NCBI GenBank assembly: GCA_026225475.1
Contig: JAMFSU010000009.1
Location: 1 to 64,000, forward strand
Reading direction: 5' to 3'
DNA: 64,000 nucleotides
From: Duganella sp.
GTDB taxonomy: Bacteria > Pseudomonadota > Gammaproteobacteria > Burkholderiales > Burkholderiaceae_D
Positions 38,666 through 47,619 of this stretch are shown one piece after another. Within the stretch, counting starts at the first letter, position 1; each line of letters begins with the position of its first letter. The notes beneath the pieces are model-generated. The model saw nothing but the letters and a program-made list of their open reading frames with translations. It had not been told where the DNA came from and made no database searches. Both the position numbers and the translations under genes were made by a program.

Positions 38666-39670
38666 ATGTTGAGCCGAACCGCTGATAGCTTATTCTGGAT
38701 GGCGCGCTATACCGAACGCGCTGAAAACACTGCCCGCATGCTCGACGTGCATGTACAAACCGCGCTGCTGCCACAATCGACCGATGACGCCGAACAAGGC
38801 TGGCGCGCCGTGCTCGGCATTTCCGAGCTGCTGTATGGTTACAACGAGAAGTACGACGCCCTGACGCAAAAGGATGTGATCAACTTCATGGTGCGCGACC
38901 CCAGCAATCCGTCGTCCATCGCCTCCTGCCTCAAACAGGCCCGCGAAAACGCGCGTGCCATGCGCGGCGCACTGACCACGGAAGCCTGGGAAATCCAGAA
39001 TGCTACCTGGATCAAGATGCAGAGTTATCTGACGACCGATGCGCTGGAACAAAATCCCAGTGAATTCTTTGAATGGGTCAAACATCGCTCGCATTTGTCG
39101 CGCGGCGTCACCATCGGCACCATGCTCAAGGATGAAGCGTTTCACTTCATTCGTCTGGGCACCTTCCTGGAACGCGCTGACAATACCGCGCGCATCATTG
39201 ACGTCAAATTCCACGGCGCCAAGGAAACCCAGGCCAAGCAGAGTCAGCAACAAGGTCAGCAAAAAACGCAGTCGCAAAGCCAGGGTAGCAAAGGTCAGGA
39301 CAATCAGATCGACTTCTATTACTGGGCGGCGATTTTGCGTTCAGTTTCCGGCTTCGAGATTTACCGCAAGGTGTATCGCGATGTGATCACCCCGGAACGC
39401 GTGGCCGAACTGTTGATCCTGCGCGCCGACATGCCGCGTTCGCTGGCCGCTTGCATGGATCAGGTATTACGCAATCTGAGCAATGTCCGCAACGATGTCT
39501 CGGCCGACACCGAACGCTTTGCCGGCAAGCTCAATGCCGATCTCAAGTTCAGCCGTATCGAAGAAGTACTTGAGGCCGGCCTGCATGATTATCTGACCGT
39601 GTTTCTGGAACGCATCTTTGAATTGGGCAACAGAATCAGCAAGGATTTTCTTGTTCCTTTGGCAGCATAA
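38666..39670 (+). CDS. Alpha-E domain protein
   Basis: A 334-residue all-helical protein, beginning MLSRTADSLFWMARYTERAE, the alpha-E signature. FHFIRLGTFLERADNTARII and SLAACMDQVLRNLSNVRND follow. It has an unusual Gln/Ser/Lys-rich loop near residues 190-212 (KQSQQQGQQKTQSQSQGSKG), probably disordered. Alpha-E proteins always travel with the ATP-grasp and transglutaminase genes, and are suspected to act as adaptors or peptide handlers. It starts 3 bases after the ATP-grasp gene. Confidence 0.92.
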   Translation: MLSRTADSLFWMARYTERAENTARMLDVHVQTALLPQSTDDAEQGWRAVLGISELLYGYNEKYDALTQKDVINFMVRDPSNPSSIASCLKQARENARAMRGALTTEAWEIQNATWIKMQSYLTTDALEQNPSEFFEWVKHRSHLSRGVTIGTMLKDEAFHFIRLGTFLERADNTARIIDVKFHGAKETQAKQSQQQGQQKTQSQSQGSKGQDNQIDFYYWAAILRSVSGFEIYRKVYRDVITPERVAELLILRADMPRSLAACMDQVLRNLSNVRNDVSADTERFAGKLNADLKFSRIEEVLEAGLHDYLTVFLERIFELGNRISKDFLVPLAA

Positions 39671-39825
39671 ATAAAACAGCAACGAAAAAACTACCCGCCA
39701 GTACTTAAGAAGTATCAAGAAATTGCCGATAATGTGTCAGGTCAGCGACACTTCACCCCTGTTCGCATTCGGTGCGGACAGGGCTTCCTGTAAAATTCGG
39801 CTTTTACGATTATTTTCATCACATC

Positions 39826-40713
39826 ATGACTTATTGCGTTGCCATGCGCCTGAACGACGGCCTGGTCTTCTTATCGGATTCGCGTACCAACGCGGGTGTC
39901 GACCATATCGGCACGTTCCGCAAATTGAATGTCTACGAAAACCCGGGCGAACGCGTCATGGTTTTGATGACGGCTGGCAATCTTTCGATTTCTCAGTCAA
40001 TCCGCCAGATTGTCGCCGAGAAGACCAATTCCCAAGGCCACACCATCTGGACCGCCACCTCAATGTACGAGGCTGCGCAAATCCTCGGTGATGCCATCCG
40101 CACCGTGCATGATCGCGATGCCGAAGAGTTGAACAAGTTTGGTATCGACTTCAATGTCAGCATCATTTTCGGCGGCCAGATCAAGGGCGAGCGTTGCCGT
40201 CTGTTCCAGATGTATTCGGCTGGCAACTTTATCGAATCGCATGACGAAAACACCTATTTCCAGATCGGCGAAGCCAAATATGGCAAACCGATCATCGACC
40301 GGGTAGTGTCACCCGACAGTTCGCTCGACGAAGCTGCCAAATGCGCGCTGATTTCGATGGACTCGACCTTGCGTTCAAATATTTCGGTTGGCCTGCCGCT
40401 GGACCTGTTGCTGTATGACACCGACAGCCTGGCGGTATCGCGCTTCGTCACCATCGACGAAACCAATCAGTATTTTCAGATGATCCGCAAGAGCTGGGGT
40501 GCACAGTTGAAGTCGGTGTTTGAAGCGATCGATGATCCGATCTGGGATGCTGCACCGGAAGCCACGACCAACGTCTTGTCGAGCCGCAGTGTGCACAGCC
40601 AGCCTGTGCGCGTGCCACCGCCACCGGCGTTGTTGAGCAAGGCACCGGTAGTGCCGCGCCAAACCCTGGCCGGCCAAGGCGATGATAGCGAACAAGCGCA
40701 GCAACACGGCTAA
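39826..40713 (+). CDS. Anbu-type proteasome-related peptidase
   Basis: A 295-residue Ntn-hydrolase of the 20S-proteasome/HslV superfamily. Removal of Met would expose Thr1 in TYCVAMRLNDGLVFLSDSRT, and GERVMVLMTAGNLSISQSI supplies further family motifs. Length and C-terminus (Pro/Ala-rich tail) fit Anbu, the ancestral beta-subunit. The start at 39826 is fixed by that Thr, so the upstream in-frame ATG at 39772 is rejected. It follows alpha-E by 155 bases and ends with a terminator. Peptidase activity of Anbu is weak or unknown in studied cases. Confidence 0.93.
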   Translation: MTYCVAMRLNDGLVFLSDSRTNAGVDHIGTFRKLNVYENPGERVMVLMTAGNLSISQSIRQIVAEKTNSQGHTIWTATSMYEAAQILGDAIRTVHDRDAEELNKFGIDFNVSIIFGGQIKGERCRLFQMYSAGNFIESHDENTYFQIGEAKYGKPIIDRVVSPDSSLDEAAKCALISMDSTLRSNISVGLPLDLLLYDTDSLAVSRFVTIDETNQYFQMIRKSWGAQLKSVFEAIDDPIWDAAPEATTNVLSSRSVHSQPVRVPPPPALLSKAPVVPRQTLAGQGDDSEQAQQHG

Positions 40714-40735
40714 CGCCACCAGCTAACGTCCACAT

Positions 40736-40771
40736 AAAAACGGCTGCCAGAATCAATGGCAGCCGTTTTTT
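40736..40771. terminator. Terminator between the Anbu gene and purM
   Basis: AAAACGGCTGCCA pairs with TGGCAGCCGTTTT around a 7-base loop, with an A5 run on one side and T6 on the other, so it can end both the plus-strand Anbu operon and the minus-strand purM transcript. Confidence 0.92.
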
Positions 40772-40808
40772 GTTGCCCGCAATTACTGCGGGCATGAACA
40801 TCTCAGAC

Positions 40809-41852
40809 TCAGACCACGATGGTCTGCGCTTCGCCTTCGGCACGCGCACGGATTTCACCGATACGGCTGACCGTTTCGCCGGCCGCCTGCAATTGCGCGA
40901 TGGCAGCGTCGGCGTTTTCCTTGGACACAATCACAGTCATACCGATACCGCAGTTGAAGACCCGGTGCATTTCAGCATCGGCCACACCACCATGCTCTTG
41001 CAGCCAAGTGAACAATGGCGGCATGGTCCAGGCATCGCGATGCAACACCGCGGTCAGATTCTCTTGCAGCACGCGCGGCACATTTTCCACCAAACCACCG
41101 CCGGTGATATGCACCAGGCCCTTGACTTCCATGCTCTCCATCAAGGCCAGCAAAGGCTTGACGTAGATGCGGGTCGGCGCCATCAGCACGTCGGCCAGCT
41201 TGCGGCCATGGAAATCAGCATTCAGGTCAGGCTTGGCGACTTCCAGAATCTTGCGCACCAGCGAATAACCATTCGAATGGGCACCCGACGATGCAAGACC
41301 GAGCACCACATCACCTGGTGCAATCTTGGTGCCGTCGATCAACTTCGATTTTTCCACGGCGCCGACCGCAAAACCGGCCAGATCGTATTCGCCATCGGGA
41401 TACATGCTCGGCATTTCGGCAGTTTCACCGCCAATCAAGGCGCAACCGGCTTGCTCACAACCCTGAGCAATGCCCTTGATGACATCGGTGGCACTAGGCA
41501 CGTCGAGCTTGCCGCAGGCAAAGTAATCGAGGAAAAACAAAGGCTCAGCGCCTTGCACCAGAATATCGTTGACGCTCATGGCCACCAGATCGATACCGAC
41601 CGTGTCATGGCGATTGAGCATGAACGCCAGCTTCAGCTTGGTACCGACGCCGTCGGTACCGGATACCAGTACCGGCTCCTTGAATTTCTTGCTGATTTCG
41701 AACAAAGCGCCAAAACCACCAATGCCGCCCAGCACGCCTTCACGCGTTGTCCGCTTGGCAAATGGCTTGATTGCCTCGACCAAAGCGTCACCCGCCTCGA
41801 TGTCGACACCGGCGTCGCGGTAGGAAAGGGAAACATTGGATGATGAAGTCAT
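40809..41852 (-). CDS. purM: Phosphoribosylformylglycinamidine cyclo-ligase
   Basis: A 347-residue AIR synthetase acting in step five of purine biosynthesis. [37 protein letters not shown] and [20 protein letters not shown] are standard PurM motifs. The frame opens 24 codons earlier at 41924, but that extension is hydrophobic and not conserved; [15 protein letters not shown] is the normal start. It is divergent from perM. Confidence 0.97.
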   Translation of the reverse strand: MTSSSNVSLSYRDAGVDIEAGDALVEAIKPFAKRTTREGVLGGIGGFGALFEISKKFKEPVLVSGTDGVGTKLKLAFMLNRHDTVGIDLVAMSVNDILVQGAEPLFFLDYFACGKLDVPSATDVIKGIAQGCEQAGCALIGGETAEMPSMYPDGEYDLAGFAVGAVEKSKLIDGTKIAPGDVVLGLASSGAHSNGYSLVRKILEVAKPDLNADFHGRKLADVLMAPTRIYVKPLLALMESMEVKGLVHITGGGLVENVPRVLQENLTAVLHRDAWTMPPLFTWLQEHGGVADAEMHRVFNCGIGMTVIVSKENADAAIAQLQAAGETVSRIGEIRARAEGEAQTIVV

Positions 41853-41966
41853 GATGATATTGGCACTAGAGGCGGTAAAATAGAGGAGTAGCAGTAGATA
41901 AACGACAACTGCAATGCATTTCAAACCATGATTTTATCAAACCGATTCGCCTAAAGCCCGATTTCC

Positions 41967-43055
41967 ATGCCTTTTTCTTTCACGGATGAACAAAAACAAA
42001 GCTTGTTGTGGCTCATTCTAGGGCTATTTTTGGTCGGCCTCATCATTTTGCTGGGGCCGATGTTGAGCCCCTTTGTGACCGCCGCGATCCTGGCCTACGC
42101 CCTCAACCCTGGTGTTGACTGGCTGGCGCGCCGCCGCCTTGGGCGATTTTTTCTACCGCGTGTGCTGGCGGTACTGATCGTCGTGCTGCTGCTGGTGCTG
42201 ATGGTAATGGCGCTGATTCTGGTGGTCGTGCCAGTGCTGATCAAGGAAATACCGCTGTTGCAACAGCAAATCCCCAATTTCCTCGACACACTCAATGCCA
42301 CGCTAGCGCCACGTTTGAGCGAATACGGCATCCATGTGCGGCTCGATGTGACCGGCATCAAAAAGATCCTGGCCCAGCATCTGGCTACCAGTGGCGATGA
42401 AATCTGGGCCTCGGTGCTGTCCTCGGTCAAGGTTGGCGGCACCGCCTTGCTGACCTGGCTGGCCAATTTGCTGTTCATTCCGATGGTGTTGTTTTATTTG
42501 TTGCAAGACTGGCATTCTTTCATCAAGCGTCTGCGCGGCATGATCCCGCGCCGCTGGGTCAGCAAGCTCAGCGTCATGACCGAGGAAGTCGATGATCTAC
42601 TGGCGCAGTACCTGCGCGGCCAATTGCTAGTGATGCTGATCCTGGCAGTCTACTATTCGACCGCGCTGATTATCGCCCGCTTTGATGTCGCCCTGCCGGT
42701 CGGCATCTTGACCGGCTTGCTGGTCTTCATCCCCTATGTTGGCTTCGGATTGGGTCTGGTGCTGGCACTGATTGCCGCCGTGTTGCAATTCAGTGGCTGG
42801 GATGGTCTGGTTGCCGTGGCCATCATTTATGGCCTGGGCCAGGTGCTGGAAAGTTTTATTTTGACGCCGCAACTGGTGGGCGAACGCATCGGCCTGCACC
42901 CGCTGGTGGTGATCTTTGCGCTGCTGGCCTTCGGTCAGCTGTTCGGCTTTGTCGGCGTGCTGCTGGCATTGCCGGCCTCGGCCATCATGTCAGTGGTGGT
43001 ACGCCATCTGCGCCGCCACTACCTGAGCAGCAGTTTCTACAATAACGAGCCATGA
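41967..43055 (+). CDS. AI-2E/PerM-family membrane transporter
   Basis: A 362-residue membrane protein with seven to eight helices and the family signatures SPFVTAAILAYALNPGVDWL, PRRWVSKLSVMTEEVDDLLA and VGERIGLHPLVVIFALLAFG. Family members have been proposed as AI-2 exporters or Na+/H+ antiporters; no substrate can be assigned here. It leads a five-gene operon in which each stop overlaps the next start by 4 bases (perM-hda-HAD-pcnB-folK). The order purM/perM/hda is conserved in Burkholderiales. Confidence 0.92.
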   Translation: MPFSFTDEQKQSLLWLILGLFLVGLIILLGPMLSPFVTAAILAYALNPGVDWLARRRLGRFFLPRVLAVLIVVLLLVLMVMALILVVVPVLIKEIPLLQQQIPNFLDTLNATLAPRLSEYGIHVRLDVTGIKKILAQHLATSGDEIWASVLSSVKVGGTALLTWLANLLFIPMVLFYLLQDWHSFIKRLRGMIPRRWVSKLSVMTEEVDDLLAQYLRGQLLVMLILAVYYSTALIIARFDVALPVGILTGLLVFIPYVGFGLGLVLALIAAVLQFSGWDGLVAVAIIYGLGQVLESFILTPQLVGERIGLHPLVVIFALLAFGQLFGFVGVLLALPASAIMSVVVRHLRRHYLSSSFYNNEP

Positions 43056-43750
43056 GACAACTACTGCTGGATTTAAGCGCACAGCAACCGCCCACGTTTG
43101 ACACCTTCGTCACCGGCCAGAATGCAGAATTGCTGCAACGGCTGCAAGGCATCCTGGCGGCGCACACCCCGCCGTCGCTCAATGACCGCTTCATCTATCT
43201 GTGGGGCGAGAACGGCGCTGGCAAATCACACCTGCTGCATTCGCTGGCACATGCCCATCCTGCCAGCCGCCTGATCACTGCGACTGCAGCGGAAACCGAA
43301 TTTGATTACCATCCGGCAGTGCAATGTTATTTGCTGGACGATTGCGAACAATTACCACCCGCCGCCCAAATCGCCGCCTTCAATCTGTTCAATCAGATTC
43401 GTGAACTGGGCGGCTACCTGATCAGCAGCGGCGCGCTGCCGCCTGCACAACTGCAACAACAGGTGCGCGAAGACTTGCGCACCCGTCTCGGCTGGGGCTT
43501 GATCTATCAATTGCACGGCTTGACCGACGATGAAAAGGTCGCCGCCCTGACGCAGTCGGCGCAGTTGCGCGGCATGACGATTTCGCCGACGATTTTTACC
43601 TATTTACTGACGCATTACCGGCGCGACATGCCTTCCTTGTCGCGCATGCTCGACGCGCTTGACCAATTTTCGCTGGAAACCAAGCGTCCGATCACCCTGC
43701 CGCTACTACGCGATCTATTACAACAGGAAGCAGAAGACCATACGCCATGA
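43052..43750 (+). CDS. hda: DnaA regulatory inactivator Hda
   Basis: A 232-residue single AAA+ domain protein. MRQLLLDLSAQQPPTFDTFV starts it; YLWGENGAGKSHLLHSLAHA is the Walker A loop and YLLDDCEQLP the Walker B. The C-terminal helices resemble DnaA domain III but there is no DNA-binding domain IV. With the sliding clamp it promotes ATP hydrolysis by DnaA; the QLLLDL N-terminus is the clamp-binding motif. It overlaps perM and the HAD gene by 4 bases each. Confidence 0.94.
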   Translation: MRQLLLDLSAQQPPTFDTFVTGQNAELLQRLQGILAAHTPPSLNDRFIYLWGENGAGKSHLLHSLAHAHPASRLITATAAETEFDYHPAVQCYLLDDCEQLPPAAQIAAFNLFNQIRELGGYLISSGALPPAQLQQQVREDLRTRLGWGLIYQLHGLTDDEKVAALTQSAQLRGMTISPTIFTYLLTHYRRDMPSLSRMLDALDQFSLETKRPITLPLLRDLLQQEAEDHTP

Positions 43751-44427
43751 ATCTCGCTCTATTTGACCTGGACCACACCATCCTGCCGCTCGACTCCGAC
43801 CATGAATGGGGTGAATTTCTGGCACGTACCGGCGCCATCGATGCCGACGCATTCCGCCGCGCCAACGATGCCTGGTATGCCCATTACCAGGCCGGTACGC
43901 TTGATCCAGTGAAGTACCTGGAGTTTGCCTTCGGTACGCTGTCGCAATTCAGCCGCCAACAACTCGATGACTGGCATCAGCAATTCATGGAAGAAGTGGT
44001 CAAACCGGCCGTGGTACCAGCAGCCATGCAAATCGTGCAGAAGCATCTCGATGCCGGCGACCTGGTTGCCATCGTCACGGCCACCAACAGTTTCGTGACC
44101 ACCCCGATTGCCAAGCTGTTCAACGTCGACAATCTGATCGCCGCAGTGCCCGAAGTTGCTGCCGATGGTCGCATCACCGGCAAACTGCTGGGCACACCGA
44201 CCTACGGTCCTGGCAAGGTGACGCACACTGAAGCCTGGCTCAAGGGTCTGGGCAAAACCATCGATGATTTCACGCAAAGCCATTTCTACAGCGATTCGCA
44301 AAACGACATCCCGCTGCTGGCACGCGTGACCCACCCGGTGGCGACCAATCCCAACGACAAATTGAAAGCCCATGCCGTCGCCCAGGGCTGGCCGATCTTG
44401 AATCTCTTCGACGCGCACGCGCAATGA
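43747..44427 (+). CDS. HAD-superfamily subfamily IB hydrolase
   Basis: A 226-residue phosphatase of the SerB/CicA type (HAD-IB). Motif I is LALFDLDHTILPLDSDHEWG, motif II is VAIVTATNSF, and motif III/IV lies in HFYSDSQNDIPLLARVTHPV. The cap is small. Substrates in this group include phosphoserine and lipid phosphates, but none can be assigned here. It is translationally coupled to hda and pcnB, matching the conserved beta-proteobacterial order. Confidence 0.9.
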   Translation: MNLALFDLDHTILPLDSDHEWGEFLARTGAIDADAFRRANDAWYAHYQAGTLDPVKYLEFAFGTLSQFSRQQLDDWHQQFMEEVVKPAVVPAAMQIVQKHLDAGDLVAIVTATNSFVTTPIAKLFNVDNLIAAVPEVAADGRITGKLLGTPTYGPGKVTHTEAWLKGLGKTIDDFTQSHFYSDSQNDIPLLARVTHPVATNPNDKLKAHAVAQGWPILNLFDAHAQ

Positions 44428-45833
44428 TTAAAAAGTTTATCCGCTCCATCCTCGGCAAAAACAAGAAGGATGCCGCTGCCAACGCCACCGAGCCCACCGT
44501 GCTCGGCCAGAAGCAGCACGGCATTGACCTGCAACTGGTGTCGCCCAATGCAATTCGGGTGACCCAGACCTTGCAGCAGGCCGGCTTCAAAGCCTTTATC
44601 GTCGGCGGCGCCGTGCGCGACCTGTTGCTGGCAGTCAAGCCCAAAGATTTTGATGTCGCCACCAACGCCACGCCTGAGCAAGTCAAACAACTGTTCCGGC
44701 GCGCCTTCATCATCGGCCGCCGGTTTCAGATCGTGCATGTGATGTTTGGTCAGGAATTGATCGAAGTGACCACCTTCCGTGGCAGCTCGGTCGATACGGC
44801 ACAAAAAGATGAACACGGCCGTGTGCTACGCGACAACACCTTCGGCGAACAGCATGAAGATGCGGTGCGGCGCGACTTCACCATCAATGCCATGTATTAC
44901 GATCCGGCGGCGCAAACCGTGCTCGACTATCACGGCGGCATTGCCGATATCCGCGCCAAGACGCTACGCATCATCGGTGTCCCGGAAGAACGCTACCGCG
45001 AAGATCCGGTGCGCATGCTGCGGGTGGTGCGCTTCGCTGCCAAGTTGAAATTTTCGATCGATGCCGCCACCGGCGCACCGATTGCCGTGATGGCACCGCT
45101 CATCAACAATGTCCCGGCCGCGCGCGTATTCGATGAAATGCTCAAGCTGCTCATGAGCGGTCATGCGCTGGCCTGTCTGCAACAATTGCGCAAGCAAGGT
45201 CTACATCACGGCTTGCTACCGCTGCTCGACGTCGTGCTGGAGCAGCCACTCGGCGAGAAATTCGTCAGCCTGGCACTGGCCAATACGGACAGCCGCATCA
45301 AGCAAGGCAAGACGGTGTCGCCAGGCTTCCTGTTCGCCTCCTTGCTGTGGCATCAAGTGCTGGAAAAATGGCGCGCCTACCAGGCTGCCGGCGAATATCC
45401 GATCCCGGCGCTGCATCTGGCGGCCGATGACGTGCTCAATGCCCAGACCGAAAAACTGGCGCTGCAACGCAAGATCGCTTCCGACATGCGCGACATCTGG
45501 GCCATGCAGCCACGCTTTGAACGCCGCACCGGCAAGGCACCTTACAAATTACTGGAGCATCTGCGCCTGCGCGCCGGTTTCGACTTCCTGCTGCTGCGCT
45601 GTGCGTCCGGCGAACTGGATTCGGAGCTAGGTGAGTGGTGGACCGATTTCATGGAAGGCGATGCCTCGCAACGTGAAGCCTTGCTGGCACGCAAACCGGC
45701 TCTCAGCAGCCCAGGTCCGGCCGGTAGCGCGTCCAGCCCGAGCACCGGTCCGGTCAAGAAACGCAAACGCCGCGGCGGCCGCAATCGTAGCGGCAGGTCC
45801 GGTGCTGGCGACGGACCAGCCGACATGTCATGA
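44424..45833 (+). CDS. pcnB: Polynucleotide adenylyltransferase (poly(A) polymerase I)
   Basis: A 469-residue class II nucleotidyltransferase. AFIVGGAVRDLLLAVKPKDF followed by DVATNATPEQVKQLFRRAF provides the GG...RD and DxD active-site motifs; RDFTINAMYYDP, YREDPVRMLRVVRFAAKLKF and the central helical region agree with PcnB rather than CCA-adding enzymes. The C-terminus is a basic tail, KKRKRRGGRNRSGRS, as usual in PcnB. It adds 3' poly(A) to RNAs to promote decay. It overlaps HAD and folK by 4 bases each. Confidence 0.93.
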   Translation: MIKKFIRSILGKNKKDAAANATEPTVLGQKQHGIDLQLVSPNAIRVTQTLQQAGFKAFIVGGAVRDLLLAVKPKDFDVATNATPEQVKQLFRRAFIIGRRFQIVHVMFGQELIEVTTFRGSSVDTAQKDEHGRVLRDNTFGEQHEDAVRRDFTINAMYYDPAAQTVLDYHGGIADIRAKTLRIIGVPEERYREDPVRMLRVVRFAAKLKFSIDAATGAPIAVMAPLINNVPAARVFDEMLKLLMSGHALACLQQLRKQGLHHGLLPLLDVVLEQPLGEKFVSLALANTDSRIKQGKTVSPGFLFASLLWHQVLEKWRAYQAAGEYPIPALHLAADDVLNAQTEKLALQRKIASDMRDIWAMQPRFERRTGKAPYKLLEHLRLRAGFDFLLLRCASGELDSELGEWWTDFMEGDASQREALLARKPALSSPGPAGSASSPSTGPVKKRKRRGGRNRSGRSGAGDGPADMS

Positions 45834-46333
45834 TCAATTCGGTGACTGCCGTCAGTGCCTACATTGGCATCGGCGGCAATCTCGGTGATGCCCTGGCGAC
45901 CGTCACCGAAGCGCTGCGGCAATTGCCGCAGTTACCGCAGACCAGTGTCACCGCCATTTCCAGCCTATATCGCACCGCACCTCAGCAATCCAGTGGCGAC
46001 GACTACGTCAATGCAGTCGCACAAGTCAGCACCACGCTGGCGCCGCACGCCCTGCTCAGCGCACTGCAAGCGCTTGAGCAGGCACACGGCCGCCAGCGCC
46101 CGTATCGCAATGCACCGCGCACGCTCGATCTGGATATTCTGTTGTATGGTGACCAGCGCATCGCCGATGCAACACTGACCGTGCCGCATCCGCGCATGAC
46201 GCAGCGGGCGTTTGTCTTGATACCGTTATTGGAGATTGCTCCCGCCATCCTCATTCCAGGCCACGGCGCAGCGCAGGATTGGCGTGGCGCGGTGGCGACG
46301 CAAGCGATTGTCATCATCGCCGCAGCGCCCTAG
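45830..46333 (+). CDS. folK: 2-amino-4-hydroxy-6-hydroxymethyldihydropteridine pyrophosphokinase
   Basis: A 167-residue HPPK of the folate pathway. AYIGIGGNLGDALATVTEAL, SSLYRTAPQQSSGDDYVNAV and RTLDLDILLYGD-VPHPRMTQRAFVL-type motifs are all present. Substrate is 6-hydroxymethyl-7,8-dihydropterin, ATP donates pyrophosphate. It ends the perM operon. Its stop TAG overlaps the stop of the opposite EAL gene in the sequence CTAG, so the two convergent genes share three bases. Confidence 0.95.
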   Translation: MINSVTAVSAYIGIGGNLGDALATVTEALRQLPQLPQTSVTAISSLYRTAPQQSSGDDYVNAVAQVSTTLAPHALLSALQALEQAHGRQRPYRNAPRTLDLDILLYGDQRIADATLTVPHPRMTQRAFVLIPLLEIAPAILIPGHGAAQDWRGAVATQAIVIIAAAP

Positions 46334-47619
46334 TTGTTACCACCATTCGAAGTCGTTTCATCGGCCGGATTGGCACTATCGCCATTCACGCCAACCAATG
46401 GCCGCAGTTCCGGCAAGCGCCGGTGGTGTCCTTTGAGCCAGATTGGCAATTCGCTGGCTGGCATCGGTTTGGCAATCAGGTAGCCTTGACCGATCATGCA
46501 ACCGGATTCCTGCAGCAAACGCCAGTCTTCCATCGCTTCGATTCCCTCTGCCACCGTCACCAGCTCCAGCCTTTTTGCCATGTCCAGCGCCGACTGCAAA
46601 ATCACGCGCAGATTTTTGCGCGCATGTGCGCCATCGACAAAGGCACGATCGATCTTCAACTCTGTAAATGGAATACGCGCCAATTGCTGCATCGATGAAA
46701 AGCCGGTGCCGTAATCATCAATCGACAAGCCAAAGCCCTTGAGTCGAAACCGCGCCAGCGTGCCCAGCGTGCTACCCAGATTGGATGCCACCGAACTTTC
46801 AGTGATTTCCAGCACGATTTGTTCCGCCGGTAAGGCATGCTGCACCAGCATGTCGACCACTTTTTTTCCAAAGCTGGGCACGTCCAGCGACAGCGGTGAC
46901 AGGTTGACCGCCACCTTCAGCGAAAAACCGCGCTGATTCCAGATCACTGCCTGTGCCATCGCTTGCTCCAGCATGGCGAAGGTCAGGTCATGAATCAAAC
47001 CGGTCTGCTCGGCCAGCGCAATGAAACGATCGGGAGCGATCATGCCGTGCTCGGGATGATTCCAGCGCGCCAGGGCTTCGACGCCTTTGAGCATGCCGGA
47101 ACGCATATCGACTTTGGGTTGATAGTACGCCACGATTTCGCGGTCGCGAATGGCATTGGCCAATTCGGGCTCGCACACGGCAGGCAGATCAGGATTGGAT
47201 TTTGGTGACGCGCGGCTATTGCTGAAGGAACACATCGCCGCCAGGATCTTTTCTTCATTGAGCGGCTTTTCCAAGGCCCCCAACACTTGCATACCCAGCG
47301 CCACAATCATGGTTTCCACCGAGGTCAGCAAGGCGCTTTCGCGGCTCGATGCCACGATCAGCGGCACATTGATACCGCGCGCCTGCAATTGCTGGATCAG
47401 CTCGACGCCATCCATGCCGGGCATTTCCAGATCGATGATCAACAGGCTCGGCGGCAAACGGAGCAAGGCCAGCAAAGCCAGGGCTTCATGCCCGTCACCA
47501 GCCTCGTAAATGATCTCGACGCCGAGTTCGCGCATCAGGCCAACCGTATGCAGACGTTGCAGCGCGCTGTCGTCGACCACCAACAGCGTTTCAATTGGAA
47601 AAGGCGTTTTAGCTGCCAT
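46330..47619 (-). CDS. Response regulator with receiver and EAL (c-di-GMP phosphodiesterase) domains
   Basis: A 429-residue protein. The receiver (1-130) has D16-D17 and phospho-Asp D63 (IIDLEMPGMD) and K119 (EKPLNEEK). The EAL domain begins near 150 with EAL at 181-183 (GVEALARWNHPEHG), NLSPLSL, LEITESS, DDYGTGFSS, ELKIDRAFV and GQGYLIAKP; metal and catalytic residues look complete, so it should hydrolyse c-di-GMP. No GGDEF is present. It overlaps cheB by 11 bases and is the last gene of the chemosensory operon, linking chemoreceptor output to c-di-GMP. Confidence 0.94.
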   Translation of the reverse strand: MAAKTPFPIETLLVVDDSALQRLHTVGLMRELGVEIIYEAGDGHEALALLALLRLPPSLLIIDLEMPGMDGVELIQQLQARGINVPLIVASSRESALLTSVETMIVALGMQVLGALEKPLNEEKILAAMCSFSNSRASPKSNPDLPAVCEPELANAIRDREIVAYYQPKVDMRSGMLKGVEALARWNHPEHGMIAPDRFIALAEQTGLIHDLTFAMLEQAMAQAVIWNQRGFSLKVAVNLSPLSLDVPSFGKKVVDMLVQHALPAEQIVLEITESSVASNLGSTLGTLARFRLKGFGLSIDDYGTGFSSMQQLARIPFTELKIDRAFVDGAHARKNLRVILQSALDMAKRLELVTVAEGIEAMEDWRLLQESGCMIGQGYLIAKPMPASELPIWLKGHHRRLPELRPLVGVNGDSANPADETTSNGGNN

